Counted from the first letter of the stretch, positions 1 to 10,238 are shown. The stretch is DNA of 64,000 nt from Simiduia agarivorans SA1 = DSM 21679 (GCF_000305785.2 NC_018868.3:558001-622000); one strand, 5' to 3'. Notes: generated by a model from the letters alone, not told the origin. Made by a program: numbers and translations.

Positions 1-235
1 TCATGGCCGCATGACCGTGCGCGTTAATAAAGCCAGGGGTGACCAGGTGATGATCCAGGTGGTGCTCAGTCTCTGCCAGGTATTGTCGGGTCGCCTGCGT
101 TTGGCTGGTTATGTCCACGATTTTTCCGTCAGAGATCACCAGAGCGCAGTCACTGAGTACGCGACCCTCTGGTGCCGCCGGTGCTATCCACTTCGCATTG
201 ATCACCAGATCGACGGTTTGTTTGCCTGAATTCAT
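1..235 (-). CDS. mtaD: MtaD-like amidohydrolase, N-terminal part (runs off left edge)
   Basis: This reading frame starts with ATG at 235 on the minus strand and stays open to base 1, so only about 78 N-terminal residues are present. The visible part has a short beta-rich start followed by GFINAHGHAAM, the first metal-binding HxH motif of the TRZ/ATZ amidohydrolases. In pseudomonads a protein of this family (5-methylthioadenosine/S-adenosylhomocysteine deaminase) lies next to mtnA and gyrA, and that neighbourhood supports the name. A purine-rich ribosome site (GAGGGTGAG) precedes the start. It is divergent from gyrA across about 270 bases, in which I see no convincing promoter. The exact substrate cannot be decided from this fragment. 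Confidence 0.75.
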   Translation of the reverse strand, partial: MNSGKQTVDLVINAKWIAPAAPEGRVLSDCALVISDGKIVDITSQTQATRQYLAETEHHLDHHLVTPGFINAHGHAAM

Positions 236-506
236 GGAATTTCTCACCCTCTATTCTGGTTGCTTTTTGACCAGTTCGTGTGCCGCTCGGGCTCCGGTCG
301 GGCAGTATACCTAGGATGTTCGCTCAGCATCAGGGGCAGTGCCTATGTAATTGAATTTATGGTAGTATCCGGCGATTGTGCGGGCTGTAAAGCCGCGCCT
401 GACTCTGCCAGCGCAGAGGTGCTCGAAAAACCACCTTTGCAGCCTACTTTTTGAGCTGCGCGGGGTTGCAGGGCTAAGACCAACAAGCAAAGGATAAAGA
501 GCCTCC

Positions 507-3068
507 ATGGGTGAAATAGCGAAAGAAATATCACCAGTCAATATCGAAGACGAACTCAAGCAGTCATACCTCGACTATGCCATGAGCGTCATCGTTGGCC
601 GTGCACTGCCCGATGTGCGCGATGGCCTTAAACCTGTGCACCGGCGCGTGCTGTTCGCTATGAGCGAGCTCAATAACGATTGGAACAAACCTTACAAGAA
701 GTCGGCCCGTGTTGTCGGTGACGTGATCGGTAAATACCATCCTCACGGCGACTCTGCTGTGTACGATACGATTGTGCGGATGGCTCAACCATTCAGTCTG
801 CGTTACATGCTGGTAGACGGCCAGGGTAACTTCGGTTCCATTGACGGCGATTCCGCAGCCGCCATGCGATACACCGAAATCCGCATGGCCAAAATTGCCC
901 ACGATTTACTGGCTGATCTCGATAAAGAGACGGTTGATTACGTCCCTAACTACGACGGTACCGAGCAAATACCCGCGGTACTGCCCACACGCATTCCGAA
1001 TCTGTTGGTCAATGGCTCTTCCGGTATTGCGGTGGGTATGGCGACCAATATCCCGCCCCACAACCTGACCGAGGTGGTCAAGGGCTGTCTGGCGTTGATT
1101 GACAATGCCGATATCACCATCGACGAGCTGATGGAGTACATTCCGGGGCCGGATTTCCCCACGGCGGCCATCATTAACGGCCGTGCGGGTATTATCGAAG
1201 CCTATAAAACCGGACGTGGTCGTATTTATATCCGCGCCCGCGCGGAAGTGGAAGTGGATGCAAAAACCAGCCGCGAGCGCATTGTCATTTCAGAAATTCC
1301 CTATCAGGTGAACAAAGCCCGCCTGATTGAAAAGATCGCGGAACTGGTAAAAGAAAAGAAAATCGAAGGCATCAGTGAGCTGCGCGACGAGTCCGACAAA
1401 GACGGTTTGCGCGTGGTGATTGAACTGAAGCGGGGTGAGGTGGGCGACGTTATTCTCAATAACCTCTACGCTCAGACCCAGCTGGAAAACGTTTTCGGTA
1501 TCAATATCGTCGCCTTGGTTGACGGTCAGCCGCGCATCCTGAACCTGAAAGAGATGCTCGAGTATTTTGTTCGCCACCGGCGCGAAGTGGTGACCCGGCG
1601 TACGGTCTATCTGCTGCGTAAAGCGCGCGAGCGCGGCCATATTCTGGAAGGCCTGGCGGTGGCCATCGCCAACATTGATCCTGTGATCGAGCTGATCAAG
1701 GCTTCTGCGACACCGGCGGATGCAAAAGATGCCTTGCTCGCCCGTGGCTGGGAGTCTGGCACCATCAGTCAGTTCCTCGAGCGAGCGGGCAGCGATGCTT
1801 GTCGCCCGGACGGTTTACCGGAACAGTTCGGCATGCGCGACGGTCGTTATTATCTGTCGCCCGAGCAGGCTCAGGCCATTCTGGAATTGCGCCTGCACCG
1901 CCTCACCGGCATGGAGCACGACAAGCTGTTGGCGGAGTATCAGGAAAAACTCAACCAGATCGCTGAATACCTGGAAATTCTCGGGTCTTCCGTCCGCTTG
2001 ATGGAAGTGATTCGCGGCGAATTAGAACAGGTACTGGTGGATTTTGGTGATGAGCGCCGGTCGGAAATCGTCACGTCACGTCGCGACCTGACCATTGAGG
2101 ATCTGATCACAGAAGAAGATCGTGTGGTAACCATCTCCCACGGTGGCTACGCAAAAAGTCAGCCGCTGACCGACTACCAGGCGCAGCGCCGGGGCGGGCA
2201 GGGCAAGTCTGCCACTGCCGTAAAAGACGAAGATTTCGTTGAGCATTTGTTGATTGCCAATACCCACACCACCATATTGCTGTTTACCAATGCCGGTAAG
2301 GTGTACTGGTTAAAAGTCTATGAAATTCCATTGGCGGGTCGCCAGTCACGTGGTCGTCCAGTGGTTAACTTGCTGCCACTGGCTGAAGGTGAGCGGGTGA
2401 CATCGATTCTGCCTGTTGATGAATACGACGACGATCATTTTATCTTCATGGCCACGGCTAACGGCACAGTCAAGAAAACGGCGTTAACCCAATTCTCCCG
2501 TCCCCGCAGTGTCGGTCTGAAAGCGATTGAGCTCGATGAAGGGGATCAGTTGGTAGAGACGGCCATTACCGATGGTAAGCAAACCATTATCCTGTTTGCT
2601 TCTACTGGCAAAGCCGCTCGTTTTGCCGAAGACGATGTACGTTCGATGGGCCGCGTTTCCCGCGGTGTGCGCGGCATCCGTATGCCCGAAGGTGCAACCG
2701 TAGTGGGTATGGTTGTGCCGCAAGAGAATGGCTACGTGTTGACTGTCAGTGAAAATGGCTACGGTAAGCGTACTCAGGTAGATGAGTTCCCGACCAAGGG
2801 GCGTGGTTCGCAAGGCGTGATCGCAATGGCAAGTTCTGAGCGCAATGGCGCGCTGGTCGGCGCTGTTCAGGTCATGGACGGTGAAGAAATTATGCTCATT
2901 TCCGATTTGGGCACGCTGGTGCGCACGCGGGTTGATGAGGTGTCGGTACTGAGCCGGAACACCCAGGGTGTTCGCCTGATTAAAGTCAAAGACGGCGAAC
3001 AATTGGTAGGAGTCGAGCGCATTGCGGAGTCTGAAGAAGACGAACCGGAAGAAGGCGGCGAAGAGTAA
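507..3068 (+). CDS. gyrA: DNA gyrase subunit A
   Basis: Breakage-reunion subunit of DNA gyrase, which introduces negative supercoils with GyrB in the cytoplasm. The 853 residues are complete. The catalytic tyrosine is Y122 in [10 protein letters not shown], preceded by R121. The quinolone-resistance region around residues 80-87 reads HGDSAVYD, with the wild-type S83 and D87 of the E. coli numbering. The GyrA-box is QRRGGQGKS, followed by the beta-pinwheel C-terminal domain and a short acidic tail. ATG at 507 starts the conserved N-terminus. The gene opens a run of same-strand genes, with pheA starting 25 bases after its stop. In Pseudomonas serC follows gyrA; it is missing here. Confidence 0.98.
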   Translation: MGEIAKEISPVNIEDELKQSYLDYAMSVIVGRALPDVRDGLKPVHRRVLFAMSELNNDWNKPYKKSARVVGDVIGKYHPHGDSAVYDTIVRMAQPFSLRYMLVDGQGNFGSIDGDSAAAMRYTEIRMAKIAHDLLADLDKETVDYVPNYDGTEQIPAVLPTRIPNLLVNGSSGIAVGMATNIPPHNLTEVVKGCLALIDNADITIDELMEYIPGPDFPTAAIINGRAGIIEAYKTGRGRIYIRARAEVEVDAKTSRERIVISEIPYQVNKARLIEKIAELVKEKKIEGISELRDESDKDGLRVVIELKRGEVGDVILNNLYAQTQLENVFGINIVALVDGQPRILNLKEMLEYFVRHRREVVTRRTVYLLRKARERGHILEGLAVAIANIDPVIELIKASATPADAKDALLARGWESGTISQFLERAGSDACRPDGLPEQFGMRDGRYYLSPEQAQAILELRLHRLTGMEHDKLLAEYQEKLNQIAEYLEILGSSVRLMEVIRGELEQVLVDFGDERRSEIVTSRRDLTIEDLITEEDRVVTISHGGYAKSQPLTDYQAQRRGGQGKSATAVKDEDFVEHLLIANTHTTILLFTNAGKVYWLKVYEIPLAGRQSRGRPVVNLLPLAEGERVTSILPVDEYDDDHFIFMATANGTVKKTALTQFSRPRSVGLKAIELDEGDQLVETAITDGKQTIILFASTGKAARFAEDDVRSMGRVSRGVRGIRMPEGATVVGMVVPQENGYVLTVSENGYGKRTQVDEFPTKGRGSQGVIAMASSERNGALVGAVQVMDGEEIMLISDLGTLVRTRVDEVSVLSRNTQGVRLIKVKDGEQLVGVERIAESEEDEPEEGGEE

Positions 3069-3093
3069 GCCCGTTAAAATAAAGAACATTTGT

Positions 3094-4203
3094 ATGAGTC
3101 ACGATCCACAATCGGAAACGAAACAGAATCTGATCGCGCTGCGCGACCGGATAGACACTATCGATGAACAAATCGGCGAGTTGATCAGCGAGCGCGCCCG
3201 CTGTGCCCAGGAAGTTGCTGAGGTCAAAAAAGCCGCTGGCGAGCCGCAGGTGACGTTTTACCGGCCAGAGCGCGAGGCGCAAGTGTTGCGGCGTGCCATG
3301 GAGCGCAATAAAGGTCCGCTTAACGATGAGGAAATGGCGCGGCTTTTCCGGGAGATAATGTCTGCCTGCTTGGCCCTGGAAGAGCCCATCAAAGTGGCGT
3401 TCCTCGGCCCGGAGGGCACGTTCACTCAACAAGCGGCAATCAAGCACTTTGGCCATAGTGCGGTTACCCGCCCGATGTCGGCCATCGATGAGGTGTTCCG
3501 AGAAGTGGAGGCGGGTGCCGTAAACTACGGCGTCGTTCCCGTTGAAAACTCCAGTGAAGGTGTTGTCACCCACACCCTGGACAATTTCATCGGCTCCAAT
3601 CTGAAAATTTGTGGTGAAGTTGAGCTTCGTATTCATCATCATCTGATGATTTCCGATGTCACCCACAAGGATGCGATTACGCGCATTTATTCCCACTCGC
3701 AATCGCTGGCCCAATGCCGAAAATGGCTCGATGCACATTACCCTAAAGCCGAGCGCGTAGCGGTTAATTCCAATGCTGAAGCCGCCAAGCGGATCAAGGG
3801 TGAGTGGAATGCGGCGGCCATTGCCGGTCGCATGGCAGCAGAGCTGTATGGCCTCAATATGCTGCATGAAAAAATTGAAGATGAGCCGGATAATTCCACC
3901 CGGTTTCTTATCATTGGTACCGAGCGCGTACCTGCCAGTGGCACGGACAAAACGTCTATCGTCGTCTCGGTGAAGAACTCTCCCGGTGCCTTGCACGATT
4001 TGTTGGCGCCTTTCCAGAAACACAAAGTGGATCTTACGCGCGTGGAAACGCGCCCGTCCCGTACCGGTGCCTGGAACTACGTGTTCTTTATTGATTTCAA
4101 AGGACATACCGACGATGTGCCGGTGCAGACAGCTCTCGCAGAAGTCGCAGAACGCGTAGCCGATCTGAAGGTATTGGGTTCTTATCCTAAAGGCGTGCTG
4201 TAA
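3094..4203 (+). CDS. pheA: Bifunctional chorismate mutase / prephenate dehydratase (P-protein)
   Basis: Converts chorismate to prephenate and then to phenylpyruvate, the committed branch to phenylalanine. The 369 residues hold an AroQ-type chorismate mutase (about 1-95), prephenate dehydratase (about 99-280, GPEGTF at 105-110 and the catalytic TRF at 269-271) and a C-terminal ACT domain (about 287-365, with GAL at 298-300 and ETRP at 318-321) that senses phenylalanine. An in-frame ATG at 3022 would overlap the gyrA tail; ATG 3094 matches the usual family length and was chosen. Its ribosome site is weak. The stop codon abuts the next start directly, so pheA and cysC are probably cotranscribed. 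Confidence 0.96.
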   Translation: MSHDPQSETKQNLIALRDRIDTIDEQIGELISERARCAQEVAEVKKAAGEPQVTFYRPEREAQVLRRAMERNKGPLNDEEMARLFREIMSACLALEEPIKVAFLGPEGTFTQQAAIKHFGHSAVTRPMSAIDEVFREVEAGAVNYGVVPVENSSEGVVTHTLDNFIGSNLKICGEVELRIHHHLMISDVTHKDAITRIYSHSQSLAQCRKWLDAHYPKAERVAVNSNAEAAKRIKGEWNAAAIAGRMAAELYGLNMLHEKIEDEPDNSTRFLIIGTERVPASGTDKTSIVVSVKNSPGALHDLLAPFQKHKVDLTRVETRPSRTGAWNYVFFIDFKGHTDDVPVQTALAEVAERVADLKVLGSYPKGVL

Positions 4204-4821
4204 ATGGCTGGGGATTTTCTGACCTGGCACAGCCACAGTGTCGACCAGGAGCAGCATGCCCGTCAAAAAGGCCAGCGCCCTTGTCTGATCTGGCTCACGG
4301 GCCTCAGTGGCTCAGGCAAATCCACCATTGCCAATGCGCTGGAACTGGAGCTGCTCAAGGCTGATAGGCACAGCTATCTTTTGGATGGCGACAATGTGCG
4401 CATGGGTTTGAACAAGGATCTGGGTTTTTCCGATGCCGACAGGGTTGAGAACATCCGCCGGATTGCCGAGGTGTCCCGGTTAATGGTGGATGCTGGTCTT
4501 ATTGTGATCAGTGCCTTTATCTCGCCGTTTAATGCCGAGCGCCGACTGGCAAAAAGCCTGTTTCCGGAAGGCCAGTTTTTTGAAGTGCACGTCAACGCAC
4601 CGCTGGCGGTCTGTGAGACCAGGGATCCGAAGGGCTTGTATAAAAAAGTCAGGGCGGGAGAAATCCGGCAGTTTACTGGCGTAGATTCTCCCTATGAAAT
4701 TCCCGATTCACCCGATCTTGTATTGAATACTGCAGAGCATGATGTACAAGGCTGTGTAGATCAACTACTGGCTTTTTTAATTGCGCAGGGCGTATTGCCT
4801 GCGCCTGAGGGCAGAGTGTGA
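4204..4821 (+). CDS. cysC: Adenylylsulfate (APS) kinase
   Basis: Phosphorylates APS to PAPS, the activated sulfate used in assimilation and by sulfotransferases. The 205 residues show the Walker A loop GLSGSGKS (33-40), the DGDNVR motif (61-66), the FISPF segment carrying the phospho-acceptor serine (S107) and DPKGLYKK (141-148), all typical of stand-alone CysC. The ATG follows the pheA stop with no gap, and the end overlaps the GTG start of tyrA-aroA by four bases, so it is embedded in an aromatic amino-acid operon. It lies some 11 kb from cysDN. In Pseudomonas hisC occupies this slot. A link to glycan sulfation is an inference from the sulfotransferase at 45.3 kb. Confidence 0.95.
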   Translation: MAGDFLTWHSHSVDQEQHARQKGQRPCLIWLTGLSGSGKSTIANALELELLKADRHSYLLDGDNVRMGLNKDLGFSDADRVENIRRIAEVSRLMVDAGLIVISAFISPFNAERRLAKSLFPEGQFFEVHVNAPLAVCETRDPKGLYKKVRAGEIRQFTGVDSPYEIPDSPDLVLNTAEHDVQGCVDQLLAFLIAQGVLPAPEGRV

Positions 4822-7040
4822 ACGTCGTCAACACACTGGTTGTGGTTGGCCTGGGGTTAATCGGGTCCAGCCTGGCTGCCGGATTAAAACAGCGCGGTAG
4901 GGTCGGGCGTGTGTTAGGCGTTGCGCGCCGGACTGAGACGCTGCAGGAAGCACAGTCGATGGGTATCATTGACGCTGGTGCGCTGTCCTTGTCTGAATTG
5001 TCAGGTGAGTTGGTGCCGGGCGATGTGGTGTTTATTTCTGTGCCCACGTTGGCCGTCGAATCGGTGTTAGACGAATGCAAAGCCTGCTTACCAGCCGGCA
5101 TCATTATTACGGACGGCGCCTCGGTCAAAGGCAGTGTGCTTGATGCTGCACGCCGGGTATGGGGGGTTGTGCCCCCCGAGCTGGTGGCAGGCCACCCCAT
5201 CGCGGGTTCGGAAAAAAGCGGCGTCAGCGCCTGTAACCCGGATTTGTATGTCAATCATCGCGTCATTCTTACGCCGGTGGAAGAGACCAGCATCGGAGCG
5301 CATCAGAAAGTCACAGCTTTGTGGCAGGCTGTTGAGGCGGAAGTACTGAATATGCCGGTAGACCTGCATGACGACGTGCTGGCCGCCACCAGTCATTTAC
5401 CTCATGCCATCGCCTATTCGTTGGTAGATACGCTGGCTCACGATTCCGATAACGAAGATATTTTCCGGTATGCGGCGGGTGGATTCCGGGATTTTACCCG
5501 TATCGCGTCCAGCGATCCGGTTATGTGGCATGACATTATGCAGGCCAATCAGGCCAGTGTGTTGGACGCCATTGATTTGTTCAGCGCAAACCTTGGTCGT
5601 TTGCGTAAAGCTATCGCGACAGACGATAGCGAATATATGCTCGGCGTGTTCACACGCGCCAAAGAGGCGAGAGATCACTTTACACGGTTAATAAATAAAC
5701 AGGCGTTTGTTCCCAAAATGCAAAGTAAAGAAGTCACATATGTCATGCAACCCGGTGGTCAGGTCAACGGCCAGATTCGTGTTCCGGGCGATAAATCCAT
5801 TTCCCATCGCTCCATCATGCTCGGCTCGTTGGCCGAGGGTGTGACCGAAGTCGAAGGTTTCCTCGAGGGTGAAGATGCACTGGCCACCCTGCAGGCCTTC
5901 CGCGATATGGGTGTCGTTATCGAAGGCCCCAATAACGGCCGGGTAAAAATCCACGGTGTCGGACTCCACGGTCTGCAAAAACCGGCTGGGCCACTCTATC
6001 TAGGCAACTCGGGTACCTCGATGCGCCTGCTCGCCGGAATTCTGGCCGGCCAACCCTTCGATACAGTGTTAACCGGCGATGAGTCATTGTCCAAGCGGCC
6101 TATGAACCGCGTTGTGAAACCCCTGCTGTCCATGGGTGCCAGGATTGAAGCCGAAGGTGAAAAGGGTTTTCCCCCTGTGAAAATCACCGGTGGCCAATCG
6201 CTTAGAGCAATGGATTACACCCTGCCGATGGCCAGTGCACAGGTTAAATCCTGCGTATTGTTGGCAGGTCTGTATGCGGACGGTGAAACCTCTGTAACAG
6301 AGCCTGCACCCACACGCGATCATACCGAGCGAATGTTGCGCGGCTTTGGTTACAAGGTGAGCAGTGAAGGCCCAAAAGCGAGCCTGAAAGGCGGAAGTTC
6401 GCTTTTTGCAACGCAAATTGACGTGCCGGCTGATATTTCCAGCGCTGCATTCTTTATGGTGGCTGCATCTATCGCCCCGGGCAGTGATCTCACGCTCACC
6501 CATGTAGGCATCAACCCAACCCGCATAGGCATTATCAACATTTTGCGTCTGATGGGTGCTGACATTACCATCAGCAACGAGCGGGAAGTAGGTGGCGAGC
6601 CGGTCGCAGACATTAGGGTGCAGCATGCACCATTGAAGGGCATTCAGATTCCGGAAGACCAGGTACCCCTGGCTATTGATGAATGTCCGGTGCTGTTTGT
6701 GGCCGCCGCCTGTGCCGAAGGCACCACAGTACTGACTGGAGCCGAAGAGCTGCGGGTCAAGGAGAGCGATCGCATCCAATGCATGGCAGACGGCTTAATT
6801 ACGCTTGGTATCAAGGCTGAGCCTACGCCAGACGGTATTGTAATCGAAGGTGGGCAGCTGGGGCAGGGCACCGTGGAAAGCTATGGAGACCATCGCATTG
6901 CCATGGCGTTTGCCGTTGCCTCACTGCGCTCATCCGGCCCGATTACCATTCTGAATTGTGCCAATGTGGGCACGTCATTCCCTAATTTTGCCGAGTTGGC
7001 ACAGAATGTGGGTATAAAACTAACAACGCAGGCCCAATAG
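4818..7040 (+). CDS. tyrA-aroA: Fused prephenate dehydrogenase / EPSP synthase
   Basis: One 740-residue chain joins two steps of aromatic biosynthesis. Residues 1-300 are an NAD(P)-dependent prephenate dehydrogenase with GLGLIGSS near the N-terminus, GHPIAGSEKSG around H126 and the substrate histidine in SHLPHAIAY (H196). Residues about 311-740 are 5-enolpyruvylshikimate-3-phosphate synthase, beginning MQPGG. The AroA half carries GDKS (324-327), SAQVK (473-477), RDHTE (500-504) and NPTR (566-569), the four motifs used to define glyphosate-tolerant class II enzymes. There is no stop between the halves. The start is GTG at 4818, overlapping the cysC stop as GTGA. The same fusion is known in Pseudomonas. 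Confidence 0.96.
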   Translation: MNVVNTLVVVGLGLIGSSLAAGLKQRGRVGRVLGVARRTETLQEAQSMGIIDAGALSLSELSGELVPGDVVFISVPTLAVESVLDECKACLPAGIIITDGASVKGSVLDAARRVWGVVPPELVAGHPIAGSEKSGVSACNPDLYVNHRVILTPVEETSIGAHQKVTALWQAVEAEVLNMPVDLHDDVLAATSHLPHAIAYSLVDTLAHDSDNEDIFRYAAGGFRDFTRIASSDPVMWHDIMQANQASVLDAIDLFSANLGRLRKAIATDDSEYMLGVFTRAKEARDHFTRLINKQAFVPKMQSKEVTYVMQPGGQVNGQIRVPGDKSISHRSIMLGSLAEGVTEVEGFLEGEDALATLQAFRDMGVVIEGPNNGRVKIHGVGLHGLQKPAGPLYLGNSGTSMRLLAGILAGQPFDTVLTGDESLSKRPMNRVVKPLLSMGARIEAEGEKGFPPVKITGGQSLRAMDYTLPMASAQVKSCVLLAGLYADGETSVTEPAPTRDHTERMLRGFGYKVSSEGPKASLKGGSSLFATQIDVPADISSAAFFMVAASIAPGSDLTLTHVGINPTRIGIINILRLMGADITISNEREVGGEPVADIRVQHAPLKGIQIPEDQVPLAIDECPVLFVAAACAEGTTVLTGAEELRVKESDRIQCMADGLITLGIKAEPTPDGIVIEGGQLGQGTVESYGDHRIAMAFAVASLRSSGPITILNCANVGTSFPNFAELAQNVGIKLTTQAQ

Positions 7041-7086
7041 TCGCGAAAGCCAGGGCTGGCGATGATGTAAATTGATGGAGTAAATA

Positions 7087-8442
7087 ATGACTGCAGCGTT
7101 AACCTGCTTTAAGGCCTACGATATCCGTGGCAAATTGGGCGAAGAGCTTAATGACGATATTGCTTATCGCATTGGTCGTGCCTATGCGGAATTTCTGAAA
7201 CCCGCGCAGGTGGTTGTGGGCGGCGATGTCCGCCTTACCAGCGAGTCACTGAAACTGGCGTTAGCTGAAGGCCTGCGTGACAGTGGCGTGAACGTACTGG
7301 ACATCGGCCTGTGTGGCACCGAAGAAATTTATTTTGCCACGAGTCACTTGGGTGTCGATGGTGGCATTGTAGTAACGGCAAGCCATAATCCCATCGATTA
7401 CAACGGCATGAAAATGGTGCGTAAGGATTCGCGCCCCATCAGTAACGATTCCGGTTTGCTGGATATTAAACAATTAGCGGAACACAATGCGTTCGGCGAA
7501 AAAGCTCCTACCCGTGGAAGCTATGAGCAGGTGTCTGTGCTGGAGGATTATGTACAGCACCTGTTGTCTTATGTGGATGTCAGCAAGCTAAAGCCGCTTA
7601 AGTTGGTGGTTAACGCCGGTAATGGCGCCGCGGGTCATGTTATAGATGCGCTGGAAAAACACCTCCCGTTTACTTTTATCAAAGTGCACCACGAGCCGGA
7701 CGGCACTTTCCCCAATGGCATTCCCAATCCGCTTGAGCATGACAATCGTCAAGACACCATTGATGCGGTATTGGCGCATAAGGCGGACATGGGTATTGCG
7801 TGGGATGGCGATTTTGACCGCTGCTTTTTGTTTGATGCCAGTGGGCAGTTTACCGAAGGTTATTATATTGTCGGTTTGCTCGCAGAAGCTTTCCTTGCCA
7901 AAACACCGGGTGCCAAGGTTATTCATGACCCGCGTCTGACCTGGAATACCGTTGAGATATGTGAATCCTCCGGCGGCAAGGCAATCCAATCCAAAACCGG
8001 CCATGCGTTCATCAAAGAAATCATGCGGGCGGAGGATGCAGTGTACGGCGGTGAAATGAGTGCGCATCATTATTTTCGCGATTTTTTCTACTGTGACAGC
8101 GGCATGATCCCCTGGTTGCTGGTGGCCGAATTGATTTCGGTGAAGGACCAGCCTCTGGAGTCCATGCTGGCCGAGCGCATCGCGAAATTCCCATCGCCGG
8201 GTGAAATCAATAGCAAAGTTGTGGATGCCAAAGCGGCGATTGATCGCGTTGCAGCCGCCTACCAGAATGATGCAGTTGCCATTGATAAAACTGATGGTGT
8301 CAGTATGACGTTTGATGAATGGCGTTTTAATCTGCGTATGTCCAATACTGAGCCAGTAGTGCGGCTTAATGTGGAAACGCGTGGAGATAAGGCGCTGATG
8401 GATAAGGTTACGCAAGAGATTCTCTCGTTAGTAAGGCAGTAG
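7087..8442 (+). CDS. manB: Phosphomannomutase (CpsG/ManB type)
   Basis: Interconverts mannose-6-P and mannose-1-P, feeding ManC at 35.4 kb and so GDP-mannose and GDP-fucose. The 451 residues show the phosphoserine loop TASHNP (S99), the metal loop DGDFDR (240-245) and the sugar-binding GEMSAHH, and the N-terminus closely resembles E. coli CpsG. A GGAG ribosome site lies about six bases before ATG 7087. In Pseudomonas aroA is followed directly by cmk; here manB, galU and a comEA-like gene sit between them. Dual phosphoglucomutase activity, as in AlgC, cannot be excluded. Confidence 0.92.
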   Translation: MTAALTCFKAYDIRGKLGEELNDDIAYRIGRAYAEFLKPAQVVVGGDVRLTSESLKLALAEGLRDSGVNVLDIGLCGTEEIYFATSHLGVDGGIVVTASHNPIDYNGMKMVRKDSRPISNDSGLLDIKQLAEHNAFGEKAPTRGSYEQVSVLEDYVQHLLSYVDVSKLKPLKLVVNAGNGAAGHVIDALEKHLPFTFIKVHHEPDGTFPNGIPNPLEHDNRQDTIDAVLAHKADMGIAWDGDFDRCFLFDASGQFTEGYYIVGLLAEAFLAKTPGAKVIHDPRLTWNTVEICESSGGKAIQSKTGHAFIKEIMRAEDAVYGGEMSAHHYFRDFFYCDSGMIPWLLVAELISVKDQPLESMLAERIAKFPSPGEINSKVVDAKAAIDRVAAAYQNDAVAIDKTDGVSMTFDEWRFNLRMSNTEPVVRLNVETRGDKALMDKVTQEILSLVRQ

Positions 8443-8468
8443 TTGGCATATATATTTCAACCTTGCTA

Positions 8469-8566
8469 TTCGCAGCTGGGAAGCGGATGGCCGCGCCGCC
8501 GATCCCACAGTTTTTTCCTGATTATGGTGTAAAGCTGCCTTGTGGGAGCGGCTTCCCAGCCGCGAA
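8469..8566. repeat. REP palindrome pair (manB-galU spacer)
   Basis: Two REP copies in opposite orientation fill the spacer between manB and galU. The right copy (8541-8566) begins TGTGGGAGCGGC and ends AGCCGCGAA, so GCGGCT and AGCCGC can pair around a four-base loop. The left copy (8469-8509) is the inverted, more degenerate form. Such head-to-head pairs form a larger cruciform or RNA hairpin and may act as a terminator or mRNA-stability element. Confidence 0.85.
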
Positions 8567-8589
8567 CTTCCTGAACAAAGGAATAAATT

Positions 8590-9468
8590 ATGAACAATAA
8601 ACCCGTCACCAAAGCCGTATTTCCCGTCGCTGGCATGGGCACCCGCTTTTTACCCGCAACCAAGGCGATTCCGAAGGAAATGCTGCCTATTGTGGATAAG
8701 CCTTTGATCCAATATGCGGTTGAAGAGGCTTATGCCGCCGGCATTCGTGAAATGATATTTATTACCGGCTATCACAAGCGGTCGATTGAAGACCATTTTG
8801 ATAGCGCCTATCAGCTAGAATCGGAACTCGAAATCGCCAACAAGCTAGAACTTCTCGATACGGTTCGCTCTGTAAAGCCGGATGATATGGAGTGTGTTTA
8901 TATTCGTCAGCCAAAAGCCTTGGGGTTAGGGCATGCTATATGTTGTGCCGAGAGGTTGATCAATGATGAATATTTTGCCGTGCTGCTTGCGGACGATTTA
9001 ATGGTAGGAGAAGGCAAACCGATTCTTGCTCAAATGGTTGATGTATATCATCAGACGGGCGGGTCGGTGATGGCTACGCAGGATGTGCCACGCGAAGAAA
9101 CCTATAAGTACGGTATTCTGGATGTAGCTGGAAGTGCGGAGCAAACTGCGCGCATAGTGGGCATGATCGAGAAGCCTGCCGTTGAGGACGCGCCTTCTAC
9201 CTTGGCAGTATCCGGTCGTTATGTTCTGTCATCCAGCGTGTTCGGGTACATCAAATCCCAGCCTAAAGGTAAGGGCGGAGAAATTCAGCTCACCGACGGC
9301 ATAGCCGCCATGTTGAAAGATGAAGGTGTTTATTCGTATCGCTACAACGGTCGCCGCTATGATTGCGGCAGTAAGGAAGGCTACGTAAAGGCCACTATCG
9401 ATATGGCATTGGCAAGTAACGGTTTGTCTGCGGCAACGCGTGAGCATATAAATAGTCTTAATATCTGA
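8590..9468 (+). CDS. galU: UTP-glucose-1-phosphate uridylyltransferase
   Basis: Makes UDP-glucose from UTP and glucose-1-phosphate in the cytoplasm. The 292 residues begin with the nucleotidyltransferase signature AGMGTRFLPATKAIPKEM and include DDLMVGEG and IEKP, as in bacterial GalU. The ribosome site AAAGGA precedes ATG 8590. UDP-glucose is the substrate of Ugd at 38.7 kb, which would give UDP-glucuronate, so this gene probably serves the polysaccharide locus as well as general metabolism. REP pairs lie on both sides, so it may be transcribed on its own. Confidence 0.95.
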   Translation: MNNKPVTKAVFPVAGMGTRFLPATKAIPKEMLPIVDKPLIQYAVEEAYAAGIREMIFITGYHKRSIEDHFDSAYQLESELEIANKLELLDTVRSVKPDDMECVYIRQPKALGLGHAICCAERLINDEYFAVLLADDLMVGEGKPILAQMVDVYHQTGGSVMATQDVPREETYKYGILDVAGSAEQTARIVGMIEKPAVEDAPSTLAVSGRYVLSSSVFGYIKSQPKGKGGEIQLTDGIAAMLKDEGVYSYRYNGRRYDCGSKEGYVKATIDMALASNGLSAATREHINSLNI

Positions 9469-9470
9469 GA

Positions 9471-9557
9471 TTCGCGGCTGGGATCGGAAGGCCGCCCCGC
9501 GCTCCCACAGTAGAAGCAAAGTATTGTGGGAACGCGGGTCGGCTTCCCTGCCGCGAA
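9471..9557. repeat. REP palindrome pair (downstream of galU)
   Basis: An inverted pair of REP-like sequences starts two bases after the galU stop. The left arm runs 9471-9509 (TTCGCGGCTGGG to CTCCCACA). The right arm runs 9525-9557 (TGTGGGAACGCG to GCCGCGAA). Both arms carry extra bases compared with the compact copies elsewhere. The position right after the stop suggests a 3' end or stability structure for galU mRNA. Confidence 0.8.
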
Positions 9558-9787
9558 AAGGCTCAAAAAAGCCATAGTTTTAATGCACTCTCGTGCCACC
9601 CATCCTCTGAATCATTGACAAATTTTCGCACCCCTTTACTTGGTACAAATGAAGTAGGAAATTCACCTACACGCTTTGACGTATTCACCCACAAGACATT
9701 CGCTCGCCGTTTACCTACTCTGTAATCGCCGGTAAGTAATACGGCGACTTAAAGAATGGATTCTTAACTACTGAAAAGGAATTTGGT

Positions 9788-10100
9788 ATGAAGCGTACTA
9801 CTGCATTGCTGCCGGCATTTTTTTCTCGCCGCGCTCACATCCGCTGTTGTCCCCACCGCATATGTCTCTGCTGACGAAAAACCCCTTGTTGTGGCACAGA
9901 CCTCTACTGTAAATATCAACACCGCCAGCGCGGAGGAGTTGTCGGCCTCCCTTAAGGGGATTGGCACATCTAAAGCGCAAGCCATTGTAGATTACCGGGA
10001 AAAGGTGGGTAAGTTTGTCTCCATCGATCAGCTTGCTGAAGTTAAGGGTATAGGCGCTGCCACGGTTGAAAAAAACCGCGCGCTTATCCGGCTGCAGTAA
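9788..10100 (+). pseudogene. ComEA-like helix-hairpin-helix DNA-binding protein, frameshifted
   Basis: A strong ribosome site (AAAAGGA) and ATG 9788 open a signal-peptide-like sequence (MKRTTALLPAFF), but a run of seven T at 9818-9824 shifts the frame and the ATG frame stops soon after. With six T the protein would read on as LAALTSAVVPTAYVSADE and into a complete ComEA domain with two helix-hairpin-helix motifs (GIGTSKAQAIVDYREK and VKGIGAATVEKNRAL), about 103 residues in all. ComEA proteins bind incoming DNA in the periplasm during transformation. A GTG at 9891 could start only the mature domain and has no ribosome site. It could be a pseudogene, a slippage-controlled gene or a sequencing error. 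Confidence 0.75.
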
Positions 10101-10238
10101 ACCGTTTCCGTACTACCCATAGCCCTGGGTATTTTTACCGTTTGTTAAGGTTTCGGAGGCGGGCAGGGAGCCATTGCCAGTTCATGATGAGTCGGCAGCC
10201 TCCTTTAATCTTAGCGAGCGGTCTTTTTTTATAATGCA

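Noticed and set aside
2986..4266. 426-codon minus-strand frame across pheA
   Set aside because: Overlaps three conserved plus-strand genes and looks like no known protein.
5739..5760. Separate start for aroA inside the fused gene
   Set aside because: The reading frame is continuous from tyrA, no ribosome site precedes the internal ATG, and the same fusion is known in Pseudomonas.
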